DNA from: Cylicocyclus nassatus
Lineage: Eukaryota > Nematoda > Chromadorea > Rhabditida > Strongylidae
Reading direction: 5' to 3'
NCBI GenBank assembly: GCA_958299035.1
Contig: CATQJL010000112.1
Location: 20,674,812-20,738,811 of the forward strand
Length of the DNA: 64,000 nt
A model generated the notes under the pieces. The model was not told the origin of the DNA. It saw nothing but the letters and a program-made list of their open reading frames with translations, and did no database searches. Positions 22,426 to 34,087 of this stretch are shown here, in pieces. Positions within the stretch are counted from its first letter, which is position 1. Every line of letters begins with the position of its first letter. The position numbers were made by a program, and so were the translations under genes.

Positions 22426-22614
22426 CAATACCACTCACATAACTTGCAAAATTTCCGTGAATGTCGCGAAATTCCGAAAATTCCGCGAACTTTCCGGAAT
22501 TTCGCGAAACTCCCGAAAGTTCGCGAAGTTTCGCGAAATTCCAGGAATTTCGCGGAATTTTCGGAATTTTGCGATATTCAGGGAAATTTTGCACATTCTG
22601 TGAGCGATATTGTA
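22426..22614. mobile_element. TTCGCGAA-rich foldback element
   Basis: Ends CAATACCACTCACA and TGTGAGCGATATTG flanked by TA. The interior is a run of inverted GAA/TTC words; at 22514-22538 five pentamers alternate without gap: CGAAA GTTCG CGAAG TTTCG CGAAA. This fits the nGAAn/nTTCn heat-shock-element pattern. Other copies: 24456-24642, 51159-51278 (internally deleted), and the left half of 50810-51067. Confidence 0.8.
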
Positions 22615-22615
22615 C

Positions 22616-24160
22616 TCGACGTGCTAATAACATTTCCTACATTGTTTTGCTGCTGGTGGCACATTGTAGGATAGAATATCTGCCAAATTACACGACTTTC
22701 GAATTTGAAAGAGAATTGAGAAGGCGATTTTGTAACATCATAATCTGACGAACAATTCAAATAAAGATCTGTGCTAAGCTTGGTCCGATAGAGGTGTTCA
22801 CAAAGTTTTCAACTCACAAAAATTTGCAGACAATTTCCGCAACAGGTAGGGGAAAAGTGCAGTCGAAGTTGCGATCTTGATTGGTTCAGCTACTTCTATC
22901 TTACTTTAGCTTTACTGTAAGACTCTCTAGTGCAAAAGAAATAGGATTTTCGTAAAGATCGGGACCAAGAACCACTATGAGTGAAGTTTGCGGTCAATCC
23001 GAAAACCTCAATATTTTGACCAAATTTTGCGCCGAGGCCAAGAGTGAGGAGCGATCGCGCTATATCAATGTGTATTGCTTCTAAGAAGCTGGAAAAAAAT
23101 AATGTATAAGTATGAGACAGGTGTATAACGTGATTTTTGGGGGAATTACGGAGCAACTTTGGGGGAGCCAATTTTACGGCCTGAGCTTGCATGTTGGGGG
23201 CTAATAACTCTGCGAATATTACAGGTATGGGGCTGGTATTTGTTTTGCTGGACAGATCTCTGAAAATATGATTTTTAGAGAAAAGGTTGTAGAATGACAA
23301 GTTTCCAAGAAAAGTGCCTAATTGACAGTCGAAGTTGGGAAATCTGTCAATAAGGGCGATTTTGCGCGCTTATATTTCTAAGAGTTGCAGGGCTGGGGTA
23401 ATCTCATACGGTTATTAACGTGTAGTTTTGGTAGCTCCATTTTTCTAGGGGTAGCTCATGCCCATAGCTTCAACGTAGGAGGCGCTATATAAAGGCGATG
23501 ATGTATGTTTTGAATTTTATCTCCGTGGAGAGTGGGGATGACGGGCTGGGATAGCCGTTCTTCTATTCGTATTCGAGGGGGACACCACATATAATTCGGA
23601 GAAAATGCAGGGGCTCCGCCTGTGGGAGCCCATCTATAGACCTTCCCGGACTTAATTTTTTTTTATTTAGTTCAGGGTCTCGCAATTTCCCACTTTTCTC
23701 CCTCCTCATTTTTCCCCCTCTCTTTATTTGTGCAGCGCGTGTGATAGTTACCCGCGGCCATCTGGACCTGGTTAGGGGGCTGAAACCGGCTGGAAAGAGG
23801 TAAATAAGCTTAGAAAAACGCTATTTTTCCTTATTTTTCCTCATTTTTTCTTAATTTTTCTTATTTCTTCAATTTCGATCGTGATGTGGGGGTATAAAGT
23901 GGGCGGAGCTTGTTTGGAGGAGTTTTAGCTGTGTAAAAGCGCTGAAAGTGAGGTTATTTTTCGCTTTTTCAAATTTTTGGGAATTTTGCAACCTCCAGAA
24001 TGTCGACTTTATCGATTTTTGACGATTTTTGAGGTTTTGATAGTTCTCTAACCTCAAAATATCGATTTCATCGCTGTTGAGCTGTGAACTGTAAGCCCCG
24101 CCCACTTTTGATGTTATTATACACCTAATATATGTATATTTTCTTCCACTCACTCCATAT
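22616..24160. repeat. Body of composite repeat, copy A
   Basis: Non-coding sequence that recurs at 51279-51593 plus 54824-56437. Identity over 22928-23960 and 54835-55867 is very high (only scattered differences). Near 23970 copy A lacks about 390 bp present in copy B, including repeats of the word TTTATCGATTTTTGACGA. Confidence 0.85.
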
Positions 24161-24161
24161 A

Positions 24162-24364
24162 CAATACCGATCATAATTCGTCAAAAAAGTCGCCGGAGTG
24201 CGGCGCACTCCGCCACACTCCGCCGCACTTCGGCGCACTGCGCCGGACTCCGCCACACTCCGACGCACTCCGGCGCACTGCGCCACACTCCGCCACACTC
24301 CGACGCACTCTAGCGCACTCCGCCGCAGTCCGGCGACTTTTTTGACGAATTATGAGCGGTATTG
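24162..24364. mobile_element. Minisatellite foldback, short copy
   Basis: Same ends and TA flanks as 21852-22334 but with a short array of about 14 monomers. It is followed by the same 90-bp spacer (AGAGCAGTCTGTTATATCCC) found after the 21852-22334 copy. Confidence 0.8.
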
Positions 24365-24455
24365 TATGTAGAGCAGTCTGTTATATCCCCCTTGTTCTTC
24401 CACACTGGTATCGTTGCGCTCTTGTAACAATCGTTGGGCATCTTCTTGCATTCTA

Positions 24456-24642
24456 CAATACCACTCACATAACTTGCAAAATTTCCGTGAATGTCGCGAA
24501 ATTCCGAAAATTCCGCGAACTTTCTGGAATTTCGCGAAACTCCCGAAAGTTCGCGAAGTTTCGCGAAATTCCAGGAATTTCGCGGAGTTTTCGGAATTTT
24601 GCGATATTCAGGGAAATTTTGCACATTCTGTGAGCGGTATTG
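24456..24642. mobile_element. TTCGCGAA foldback, second copy
   Basis: Nearly identical to 22426-22614, TA-flanked. The five-pentamer GAA/TTC run is at 24544-24568. It ends the composite repeat copy A module. Confidence 0.8.
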
Positions 24643-26520
24643 TAGAGTGTATCGGCAGGCCATAAGAGCATGACGCAAGCTGGCTACCGTTCCTCATGTG
24701 TCGGTACTTCATTCACGGATGGAGTCCTCAGCTCCCCTCGCCGATGCAGGAGAGCACTTACCACTGACGTCTGGAGCTGGGGCCCCTGATCCGCGACAGA
24801 GGGCACATATAAACTTTCTCTGTAACCAAGCCAGTTTACTATTTTTGTAGCTTTCTTGGAAGCTATCGGAGAGGGGCACCAAAAAAGCTACTCCACCGCT
24901 CTAATGCCCCGAAAACCAGTTGACACATCATCTTGGTATCGAAGTAAGAAAGTCATGGTACTGGCATTGAAATTTCTTAAAATATTCATGGACTCAAAAA
25001 ATAAGCAAGGAAAGATAAAGTATCTGCAAAATCACATACCTGAAATAGCTTGCATGACACTTGAGCCACCTGCATATACCATCTTCCACTGACATGCGAC
25101 AAGCTGAAAAACAGCTCATAAAAATAACTTAGAAGCAGCATCCTCAAGCATTCAATATTTGCTTTCATTTGAACCTGATTAAAGATGAGGGCGGTACCAA
25201 AATGTTATGGCCGCATACAGCATTCTTAACTATGTATAGATACAAACAACGCCATAATTTTGCCGCCAAACCACACAACCAGAGAGCAAATCGCACGTAA
25301 ATTATACGAAAGGGTTAGACATGCGGTATTAAACGGCAAGTTAGCAAACATAAAAACGAAGTATTGGATTTGAAAGGGAGAGTGGTAGTTCGCGAACAAC
25401 TTGCAAGATGCATAAAATCAAAAGGTGGAGCGGCAAACATTTTTTATCCGGCTAGTCCCGCATTACCGCAAAGCCGAGTAGTACCAACTCATCTAAATCA
25501 CTAATCAATGGTTGTGCTCGTCTTCCTGCATGGCAACACGAGCCTGGAAATCGTTCACCTAAAAGCGTCGAAAATCTGAGTTCTATAGCATATATAAAGG
25601 GATTTCGATGCTTCATAGCGAGACGCGGAGTTCCGTCAGCAGTAATTACAGATAACGCAACAAATTTCAAATTAGGTAAAGAAATCTTCATTAATGAAAA
25701 AAATGTGTACAGTAACAGCAACATATGCTTTCAATGAATTTTCATGCAAAGAAATTCTGTGAAAATTTATAATGCCCTTATTTCCCCTGGAAAGGGGGAT
25801 CTATGAAAGATTGTTGGTTAGTTAGAAGTTAGATCTAACTAACTAACTAACGAAGTTCGATGCTGGTCCACTTATTTCTATGGAAAGAGGAATTTTATGA
25901 AGGATTGATAAGTAAAATGTGCTTACGAAAAGCCATAGCAAAAACAGCTCTCTCTCAGCTCTCTTACATGATCGTACTCCTGTATGTATGAGCTATACGA
26001 TTATCTGTGTGGGAGGAGCTCAGGACTTCTAGGGGCGGAGTTTGCCATTTACTCCATTCAATTTTTTCTTTATTTCTAGCCAAGGAAAAAATACGAAACT
26101 TGCATGATTACATGTTCGATATGTCAAGCACATCCTAGGTTGAATAAGGAATTTTTTAGAATTTTGGGGGCGGAGTAACGATTTTTGACAGTAAAATTCG
26201 CTTTTGACTGCTATCATATTTCAGCTCAAAACTTTACGTGGATTACGATTTGTGCAGACTATTGACAGCCAACTTGTAGAGCTTGCATTGCGCTATCGAA
26301 TAATTAAACAAGCGGCATCAATTGGAGGAAAAATGCAAAAGGACGACCGTCGAAGTAAAAACGATATTTATTATGGGACAACCTAGTATAATCACACAGG
26401 CTGAGGCAGTAATAATTTCACGTCCCCTGACATACTGTGGCAGCTTCCTTGAAGACTTACTGATAGTGAGTCCTGTCGATTTTCTCATACCACAGTCAAC
26501 TCACAAGGGAACAATACTTA

Positions 26521-27239
26521 GGGCAGCATGCGCTAACCTCGCCGCTGGGAAGGGGATCGCAGCTTAAAAGAAAGCTTTATATTTCGAAACTCCAGATACT
26601 TGGATTTCACATTGTGTATCTATCCGTAAGTATTCCTATTGCCCTTCACTATGAACATGTTGAAGAGGAGCGAGAAGCTGTACGAACCGCATTTTCCAGC
26701 TTTTGTATGATCCCTGATGATCCCCGGCGCTTTTCTTTAAAGTCATTTTTCTTTCTCCGAAGTCAACGAAAACCTTCCAAAGTTGTACTGAACATCTAAC
26801 ACAACGGTGCTAAGCATGTTGCTGAAAGAACAAAGAACAAATGAGTTTTTGAAAAGTCAAATTTTTTGGTAAACCCCAAATTTTGACCTGTGGATCATCG
26901 AAAATTTCATGACTTCAAAACATCATTTGTTCTTATCAGCAGCATGCTTAGCACTGTCCGGTTAGATAATCTGCACAACTTTGGAGGTTATTCGTTAACT
27001 TCGGATAAAGAAAAACTACTTGAGAGAAAAACGCCGGGGATCATCAGGGATCATACAAAAGCTGGAAAATGCGGTTCGTACAGCTTCTCGCTCCTCTTCA
27101 GCATGTTCATAGTGAAGGGTAGTAGGAATACTTACGGATAGGTACACAACGGGAAATCCAGGTATCTGGAGTTTCGAAATATAAAGCTTTCTTTTAAGCT
27201 GCGATCCCCTCCCCGCGGGGATGTTAGTGCATGCAGCCC
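26521..27239. mobile_element. Tourist/Harbinger-like foldback MITE, copy 2 of 3
   Basis: 719-bp near-palindrome with GGGCAGCATGCGCTAACCTC ends and TTA at 26518-26520 and 27240-27242. It inserted into the BEL/Pao remnant right after the SPVDF motif region. Confidence 0.8.
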
Positions 27240-27242
27240 TTA

Positions 27243-27822
27243 GTGTCCGTGGCCATTTGAAATAAAATGTATACCATTACACTTGTCTTCGGACGCTGAT
27301 ACCGAATCTGACTTCCGTTTCTACTTAACGTTTCTCTGAAAGAAGTTATGAAGGATTTTCGCGCCAAATTTGCCCTCCAGAGATATGATAGGAATACCAA
27401 TACCGCCGGTAGTTGTGGTGTAGTGGCCAGTGCGTTAGCCTCACAAGCTGATGCAAGTGTAGGCTCAGATTCTTTTGTATTTTTCAGTTTTGCATTGCTC
27501 AATTAAGCTTTTTCTTAGTTAGATTTCCTCGACGTAAACTGCCCTTATTCTTTAAGAATTAAACGAGGAGTCATTTTTATACGAGTATTTCCTATATATA
27601 TTCTGGTGCCTATAAAAATGAAAATGATCGGAAAATTAATGCACGTTAACATGTTACCATGTTGGTGTTCCTATCGTATGTGCCTCGCGCGGCCAAATTT
27701 GGCGCGAAAATCGTTCATAACTTCTTTCAGAGAAACGTTCAGCAGAAACGGAAATCAGATTCGGAATCAGCGTTCGAAGACGAGTGTACTGGTATACTTT
27801 CATCTCAAAAGGTCATGGACAC
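27243..27822. mobile_element. TA-flanked foldback abutting the Harbinger-like MITE
   Basis: Ends GTGTCCGTGGCCATTTGA / TCTCAAAAGGTCATGGACAC, TA at 27241-27242 and 27823-27824. The left TA is part of the TTA bordering the previous element. The arms pair over about 150 bp (e.g. AAAGAAGTTATGAA with TTCATAACTTCTTT). Confidence 0.75.
27407..27472 (+). repeat. tRNA-like sequence, possible SINE head
   Basis: TGGTGTAGTGG fits the A box consensus (TRGYNNARNNG). 35 bp later GGCTCAGATTC resembles a decayed B box. A stem-like GTTAGCCTCACAAGCTGATGC sits between. The acceptor stem does not pair, so it is not a functional tRNA gene. It lies in the loop of the foldback at 27243-27822. Confidence 0.35.
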
Positions 27823-29203
27823 TAAGTACCGCTTCCTTGTCAGAACATCTTAACTGCAAATACCAATGACAAAGTTAACGAAGATTACAAGTAGTACTCA
27901 TTACTAAAGAAGAAGCAGTAATATTAAAGACACCATAAATTACCCTGACAAATTATGGTCCTTGTGGACTACACAATATAAGAATTGCGAAATGTCCACC
28001 AAAAGCGCATCCAACAGAAATCTTATGGTGATTGTCGAAGTAGAGAAACACGATCCCGATGTGGAGATACGAGAAGTAACGTTGCGTCATCGTAACGCGC
28101 AAAACTCACGAGATCGATAAACATGCTGGTTCCTCTAGAGTTAGAGCGAAAATTGACCGCAAATACAGAATGACGCACAAACCGGGAAATCATCTACTAA
28201 TGAGGAAAGCAACATCGATGTTGACGAAATAGAAAGCAAAGACGGAAAAAAGCACACGAAAAGACCCTCATTACCTAAAAGCGAAAGACAAAGTGCACTA
28301 TATACACAACACGGAAAGCAAGAAGTCAGGAAACTCATTGAAAGTCAACTGCATGCATGGATTCATGCGATATCATTATTCTGCTTGTTCTCCCACGCCA
28401 AGCAAAAGCACAAAAAACAATTAAAGTGCGGTTCATAATTATACGAACACCCAAAATTTCTTGTTTTCGGACTTTTTGGGAGAAACTCAAAAAGCCGTTG
28501 GTACCCCGCAATAGAACACAGCCGAAAACGGTATATGATTTGTAAGAATGGAAATCGATGCCAATTGCAGGAAAGTTTTTGCGCCTAATGCGAATTTTTA
28601 GCGGTTGATAATTATACGAACACCTCAAACAAAGTTCATTTTTCATTCAAGATTGCAATCATTTAAGTCCAAATTTTTTGTAGAGTTACAGTAACAAAGT
28701 CTGACATATCTGCTACACACTGGCCCAGTGCAGTTCAAAAAGAGGACCGTTACTTTTTTCAGAAGGCTCTAAATGCTTTTGGAGTGACTCCGCTCCAAAA
28801 ACGTCCGTTCTTCTGTGGTTTACGCGCCTTAATTAGCTTCTACCAAAGCTATGAGATAAAATAAGCTCTTTCGAAATGTATTTTGTTAGACGCTTGGAAA
28901 ATCTTTGCGTTTTCGTGCCGTTTTTCAACCAAGTTCCAACCTTACCACAGAATTAGTACTTTTTCGAGCCTCAAAACTCAGCTTCTCTCTTGCGCAAACA
29001 TTTGATATGAAGCAGCTGCATTGCTTGCATGATGATGTTTCTGTGCCAAAGTTTTTGGGTTTTTTCTAGAACTGATCTTGCGGCTGTGGAGCTACAAACC
29101 AAATAAAGGTGTGATTGCAATAGTAAAAACAGTATTTCTGGTGAAATGACGTCTGCGTGACCAAAACAAACGCTCAACGCTGCTGATTTTTTCTAGCCAA
29201 ATA

Positions 29204-29882
29204 CAGGGTGTCTCAAAAAATGTATCGAACGTTTGATTGTTAATATCTCTCTTCCCAGGAAGTCTTTTGCCTTGCTTCAGGTACCGTTTTGTAGAGATGG
29301 CTTCAAGTTAGGTTTGCATTATAGAAGGAATCACCCATCTCTCTTCATTACTGTAGGATTATTGTAGAAACTTAAAACATATGATGTCAATGTGGAAAAA
29401 GCTACCGTTTCAAAATTTTCAAAAAAATGTGGATACTAGTGTATTGGGGTTTTTATGGACGCTGAGTTCAATACTCAACTAATCACAAGATTACGAAGCG
29501 TTCTAAACGGTTAATCGCACTTATTAGGAACATTGAAAAAAAGGCCGCTACCTCTTACCTGGCATAACTCTTTAATGAAGCATCATAATAAAATGGGAAC
29601 TTTACAGTTATAATCAGCAACTCTAATTAGCCTAGTGTAAAAGTTTTCAAGCTGTTTTGTTTCCTTTCTGGGGCAAAAGATGGCCTCTCATTGCTTAAAA
29701 CCCTCATTGAAGTTTCTAGCGTAATCCTACAGTAATGAAAAGAGATGAGTGATTCGTTCTATAGTGCAAATCTAAGTTGAAGACAGCTCTACAGATTGGT
29801 ACCTGAAGCAAGGGAAAAAACTTCTTTAGAAGAGAGCTATTAACGATCAAACGTTCGGTACATTTTTTTTTGGGACACCCTG
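29204..29882. mobile_element. Mariner-like MITE (TA) inside the large foldback
   Basis: Ends CAGGGTGTCTCAAAAAATGT / complement (...GGGACACCCTG), TA at 29202-29203 and 29883-29884. 679 bp, same family as the outer element at 11178-12296. Confidence 0.8.
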
Positions 29883-30106
29883 TATAAAGTCTTGTGAACT
29901 TTTACACATTATGCTTACTTCATTGTACGGTTTCAGAAGCTGAGTTTTGAGGTTCGAAATCGTGCTAACTCTGTGGTAAGGTTGAAACTTGGTTGAAAAA
30001 AGCACGAAAACGCAAAGATTTTCCAAGTGTTAAACTAAATACCTATCGAAAGAGCTTATTTTATCTCATAGCTTTGGTAGAAGCTAATTAGAGCACGTAA
30101 ACCACA

Positions 30107-30508
30107 CTCAAAGTTGCGCCGTAGAAGCGGCTCAGGCTGGTAGATACCCGAACACTAGCTATACTAATAGTTTATCCGTTACGACATGAAATAGGAATCA
30201 AGCACTACACTAAGACGATCATATGCACAACATGGATCACTGAGTTGCTGGTCGGGTAGGCATCAGCCTGTGACGGTGGAGGGGTAGCTCCGGCAGCCAG
30301 TCGGTGTCGTGGTCGCTAGCTCGATGATACGGGAATTCCGGCTTGTGCTCTCGGTGACGGCTTATATACCATACTGCGGAATGTGTGTCGTCCTCATATC
30401 TGTAACAGCTGATCTTATTTTCATAACATATTATTCCTTTATCTGTGTCTTATATCTTGTTCTCATAACATAGCTCTTTCTCGTGAGTTCCTATGCACCT
30501 ACGCTTAC
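30107..30508. mobile_element. 402-bp insertion in the right arm
   Basis: It interrupts pairing of the two arms. ACCACA occurs at 30101-30106 and 30509-30514, a likely 6-bp target duplication. The insert has a TATATA word (30363) but no terminal inverted repeats or TG...CA ends that I can see, so its class is unknown. Confidence 0.55.
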
Positions 30509-30908
30509 ACCACAAAAGAACGGGCGTTTTTGGAGCGGAGTCACTACAAAAGCATTTAGAGCCTTCTGAAAAAGGTAACGGTCCTCTTTTTGAACTGCAC
30601 CTTGTTTAGTGCATAGCAGATATGTCAGACTTGTTATTGTAATTCTACAAAAAATTTGGACTCAAATGATTGCAATTTTGAGTGAAAAATGGACTTTGTT
30701 TGAGGTGTTCGTATAATTATGAACCTCCAAAAATTTGCATTAGGCGCAAAAACACTCCTGCAATTGACATCGATTTCCATTATTATGAATCATATACCGT
30801 TTTCGGCTATGTTCTATTGCGTGGTACCAACGGCTCTTTGAGTTTCTCCCAAAAAGTAAAAAAACCTACAAAATTTTGGGTGTTCGTATAATTATGAACC
30901 GCACTTTA

Positions 30909-32329
30909 TTACAACACTGAAAACGGAATACATTCTCGGAGGGTTTGAAATATGAGAAGTGCGAGCAGCGCGAAAGCTACAATATGTGAACATATTGTTT
31001 AGAGGTAAACAACCCAGAAGATAACGTGATTATTCAGTGTCCGCCAGAAGTGATATTACACAGGCATAATATTTTGATCAAAACTTTGATTAGATAGAAA
31101 TCAAGCATTCCAATTCACGTGTCTACCAAGCTCATTTTGCAAGCATATAAAATGCACATTGTTGTAATACTATAATTAGTAATCGCTACTGTTGGCTAAA
31201 AACCACAATAATAGTTACTGCAATATCATCTATTCATCTTTGATGACTATAACGCTGTTTCCCTTAGAGTTGTCTCTGTACGGATATTTATAAAACTGGC
31301 ACCGTCATGTTACGAATTCTGCTTGCATGTTGCATTAATGGATTGAACAATACAGTAAACAAGGAAGTTATCCATTACTAGAAGTGGCTAACATTCAAGC
31401 GAAAAATGGAAGCCATCAGCCCTGATAAAAATCGCTACCATAGCGTGATATCCGTTATCATAGCAGTGAAAGCAATAGCGTGTCAGCAAACAATAGTATT
31501 TCAGACATAACATAGTGCAGCTCAGCAGACACATGCATAGAAAATATGAATCAATTCTATTTTTTCAAATAAATTAAATTGAAATAATTCTAATTTTTCT
31601 AATTTTTCAAGTCTTAATTTTATTGCTTTAATTATAAAGCAATACTCCATACCCTCTCCATACCCTCCAAGGGCATTTTCCTCGCGCTGATCACCGCGCT
31701 GATCGCAACAACCACAGCGTGCTGATGAAAGCAAGAAAGCTCATGTCAAGGCTTATTGCCGGAATATCTATGAAAACAGTCCACATTTTGCAATGCAGCC
31801 GCCTCTTAAGCTTCCATTTCTTTTAATACGGTTCTTTACGCGCATTGCACGTTTGATCCTGCGCATATCATTTGTTGCATCCGCATTTCTTATTAACTGC
31901 TCAAACACATTTTACACATCTGAACTTTCTCGTATGTTATCGCACTATGAATCGAAAGCATCGTATACACTCAAACAATCAAACAATTTCAGATATACCT
32001 GAAGAAGAAAGTAAACTGCAGAAACCTCGGTATATAACGCAAAACACAAATTGCAATGTATCAAAAAGAAGTAACGCGCAGCAAAGACTGCAAAAAACCG
32101 CAAACTGCAAAACTGCAAAAAATATTAGAACCCGATTGTTATTGGCCAAGACAAAAGCTGTCGGCTGAACAGAGTGTGGGTAAATATAGCGAACTCTATC
32201 AACTTGCCTAAAGCTTTGATATGCATTGTAAGATCGATTTCAAATGTTCAGTTCTTCACGTGCTAATAAGGACGCACAAACTCCTTGCGTCAGAATTTGT
32301 TTTTGAAAGTCCATAGACTACAAAGTAAG
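30909..32329. other. No supported gene
   Basis: Short frames only (31793-32168 plus, 31522-31734 minus). The minus frame covers a CCATACCCTC direct repeat (31645-31665) and a GCGCTGATC repeat (31685-31705). No recognisable motif. Confidence 0.35.
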
Positions 32330-33680
32330 ACCCATTATAAGCAGCCGCGGGGCCCGATGATAGAATCTCATGGCCATTGAACTTGATCATAACACAAGTA
32401 CTGAAGTATGTGCCTGCCCATCGTTCAAATACCAGAATTTTTTGTCGACGGAGAATGTGCGATTGAGACCTTGGATGTCACCTGTTGTACACAAATGTCT
32501 TCAATGAAGATGCTATAGAAGCCATGTATGAGCTAGTCTCGGAACATCAATCTGCTCTCAGCATGTTTGGGTTCAGTGTTGGACAAATTATGACACTTTG
32601 AAAAAACCTGAATTTCAGCATATTTAGCTGGTCAGGAAGGTATTACAAGCAGGTACGGCCTAGCTATGGGGCAAAGATTGGCTCCCGTCATCGCAATCGC
32701 TTTTATGACAAATCAAGGAACCCGTACTTGTTCGTAAGCCCTTGCTCTTTTATATATATACATTGGCGACTGCTGCATCATATGTCGAACTCAAAGTGAA
32801 ATAGACACGTACTTTGACATTCTGAAAAGCTAATTCCCTAACATAAAAATCGCGCGGGATAAACCCGACGAAAATTGGCTAGCATTCCTTAACGTCCAAG
32901 TGTTTATATCTTACGAACCATATGTATAAAGGGTTCCGCAAATGAGCTAGTGAGACTTTATTAATCACTGTCATCTGCGCAACCTTGGAGCACGAAAAGT
33001 CCGTTATAGGCAATATGATCAAGAGAGCAAAACCGGGTTCATCCAACGTTGAACAGCGCAATGCATCGATGACCTTGCCAAAGAGATTGCTATTCTAATG
33101 GCTATCTCGCAGAAAGTGCACCAGTGCATATCTGTAGGCAAGGAAGCAGACCGATCGAAATGAACCAGACAATAAAAATACCGTTTTGTGTTCTTCGTAT
33201 CTGATGATTTTAGCAGAGCTATCAGAAAATCTTTGTTTGAAGTGGACCTCGATGTTTCCGTCAAAGTGGATATCCCTACTTCTTACCTCAAAAAGCAACT
33301 AAGCCGCAATTGAGGGTATGACAGAATGTGCACGACCGCCGACTGTATCGTCTGAGTTCTGGGAAAATAGGCGACTGCATGGAATTAGGAGCGGTATATC
33401 TCATAACCTTTCCAAAAATGCGGTGACCAATACGTAAGAGAGACCGGCAGACCCTTGTGCACAAGAATCAAAGGACATCTTGACGCTTTAGAAAAACAAA
33501 ATGTCCACACCTTTGAGTGCACATCGAAGGTTATGTCATGAGGACCAGTACTGTCAAGTTACTGTTACAATCTTGTCGCACGAATCCGAGTTAACAGCCC
33601 GCAAAACGTTGGGGCCTTTTGGATAGCGTCTAAATAACCAAAAATGAACCGCAAGTTGAAGTCATGCCATAAATAGCGAA
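32330..33680 (+). pseudogene. Penelope-like retroelement remnant (RT + GIY-YIG)
   Basis: Frames on the plus strand give the ordered motifs of Penelope-like elements: DRISWPLNLI...LKYVPAH (about 32360-32430), LLYTNVFNEDA (32487), GLAMGQRLAPVIAIAF (32660), YIGDC with TQSEID (32757-32805), NWLAFLNVQV (32872), then the endonuclease part GDCMELGAVYLI (about 33370) and YVRETGRPLCTRIKGHLD (33431-33484), then ARKTL...PKMNRK (33600-33650). The RT catalytic box is YIDDC-like in the family; here the first Asp is Gly. Several stops and frameshifts show it is dead. A hammerhead-like motif lies 257 bp downstream. Confidence 0.75.
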
Positions 33681-33936
33681 CTGTTCTCCATCAAACACTA
33701 TGTGGATTCTAGTACAAGATCTTCTATAACCATTTAAAGGGCATGGTTGACACTGACTGTCATACTCACCCATAGCGCAGCTGCAACGCGGTACTGTTGT
33801 TCGGTTCTATGCCCCAACTAGAAAGGCTGAAGTCAGGCTTCCAACATCTATTCTGCCACTCCATCACATAGCTAAACTGAATCTATGGCCAAACAGGTCG
33901 TTTGAGCAGGCATTCTCAAAGCCTTGATCTTTCAGG

Positions 33937-33975
33937 AAGCCCTGATGAAGGCGGACGTACCGCCAGCGTTGGCTT
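33937..33975 (+). ncRNA. Hammerhead-ribozyme-like motif 3, next to the Penelope-like remnant
   Basis: Stem I AAGCC (33937-33941) pairs with GGCTT (33971-33975). The core is a perfect CTGATGA (33942-33948), an extra A follows, then the 5-bp stem II GGCGG-ACGTA-CCGCC. After stem II the sequence is AGCGTT, where GAAACGTT would be expected, so two bases of the 3' core are lost. Probably inactive. Confidence 0.45.
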
Positions 33976-34087
33976 ATCGAGTAACAAAGTCTTGCTATCA
34001 AGCTTGGTTCGACAGCTTAAAAACTGTATTACAACTTGAATTACATTGCCAAGATTTATCGACAAACGAGCACGATCGACATCAGAT

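Larger units (their letters stand above)
24856..28145 (+). pseudogene. Decayed BEL/Pao-like pol (integrase region)
   Basis: Fragments appear in expected order on the plus strand. At 25290-25490 a frame reads REQIARKLYERVRHAVLNG..., as before the integrase core. At 25510-25690 a shifted frame reads IKGFRCFIARRGVPSAVI then TDNATNFKLGKEI, with the conserved Asp-Asn of the DDE integrase core. At 26390-26517 SRPLTYCGSFLEDL...SPVDF matches the post-core motif of BEL/Pao integrases, and at 28020-28140 REVTLRHRNAQ...LVPLEL matches their C-terminal end. Stops, frameshifts and two inserted MITEs (26521-27239, 27243-27822) break it. Earlier 24856-25092 may be part of the linker before integrase. LTRs were not found. 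Confidence 0.65.
28424..30906. mobile_element. Large foldback element with nested insertions
   Basis: Ends AAGTGCGGTTCATAATTATA and the complement, TA at 28422-28423 and 30907-30908. Arms of about 560 bp pair from 28424-28985 with 29935-30906. The word ATAATTATACGAACACC recurs near 28610 and 30700, so each arm has an internal direct copy of its end. The loop holds a mariner-like MITE (29204-29882). The right arm holds a 402-bp insertion (30107-30508). Confidence 0.85.

Noticed and set aside
22322..22674. Frames with repeated KFREIPGISRN-type peptides
   Set aside because: They come from the inverted GAA/TTC words of the foldback and appear on both strands. Not genes.
21850..24642. CRISPR-like regular repeats
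   Set aside because: The units are contiguous 10-bp and 80-bp tandem repeats without unique spacers, in eukaryotic DNA.
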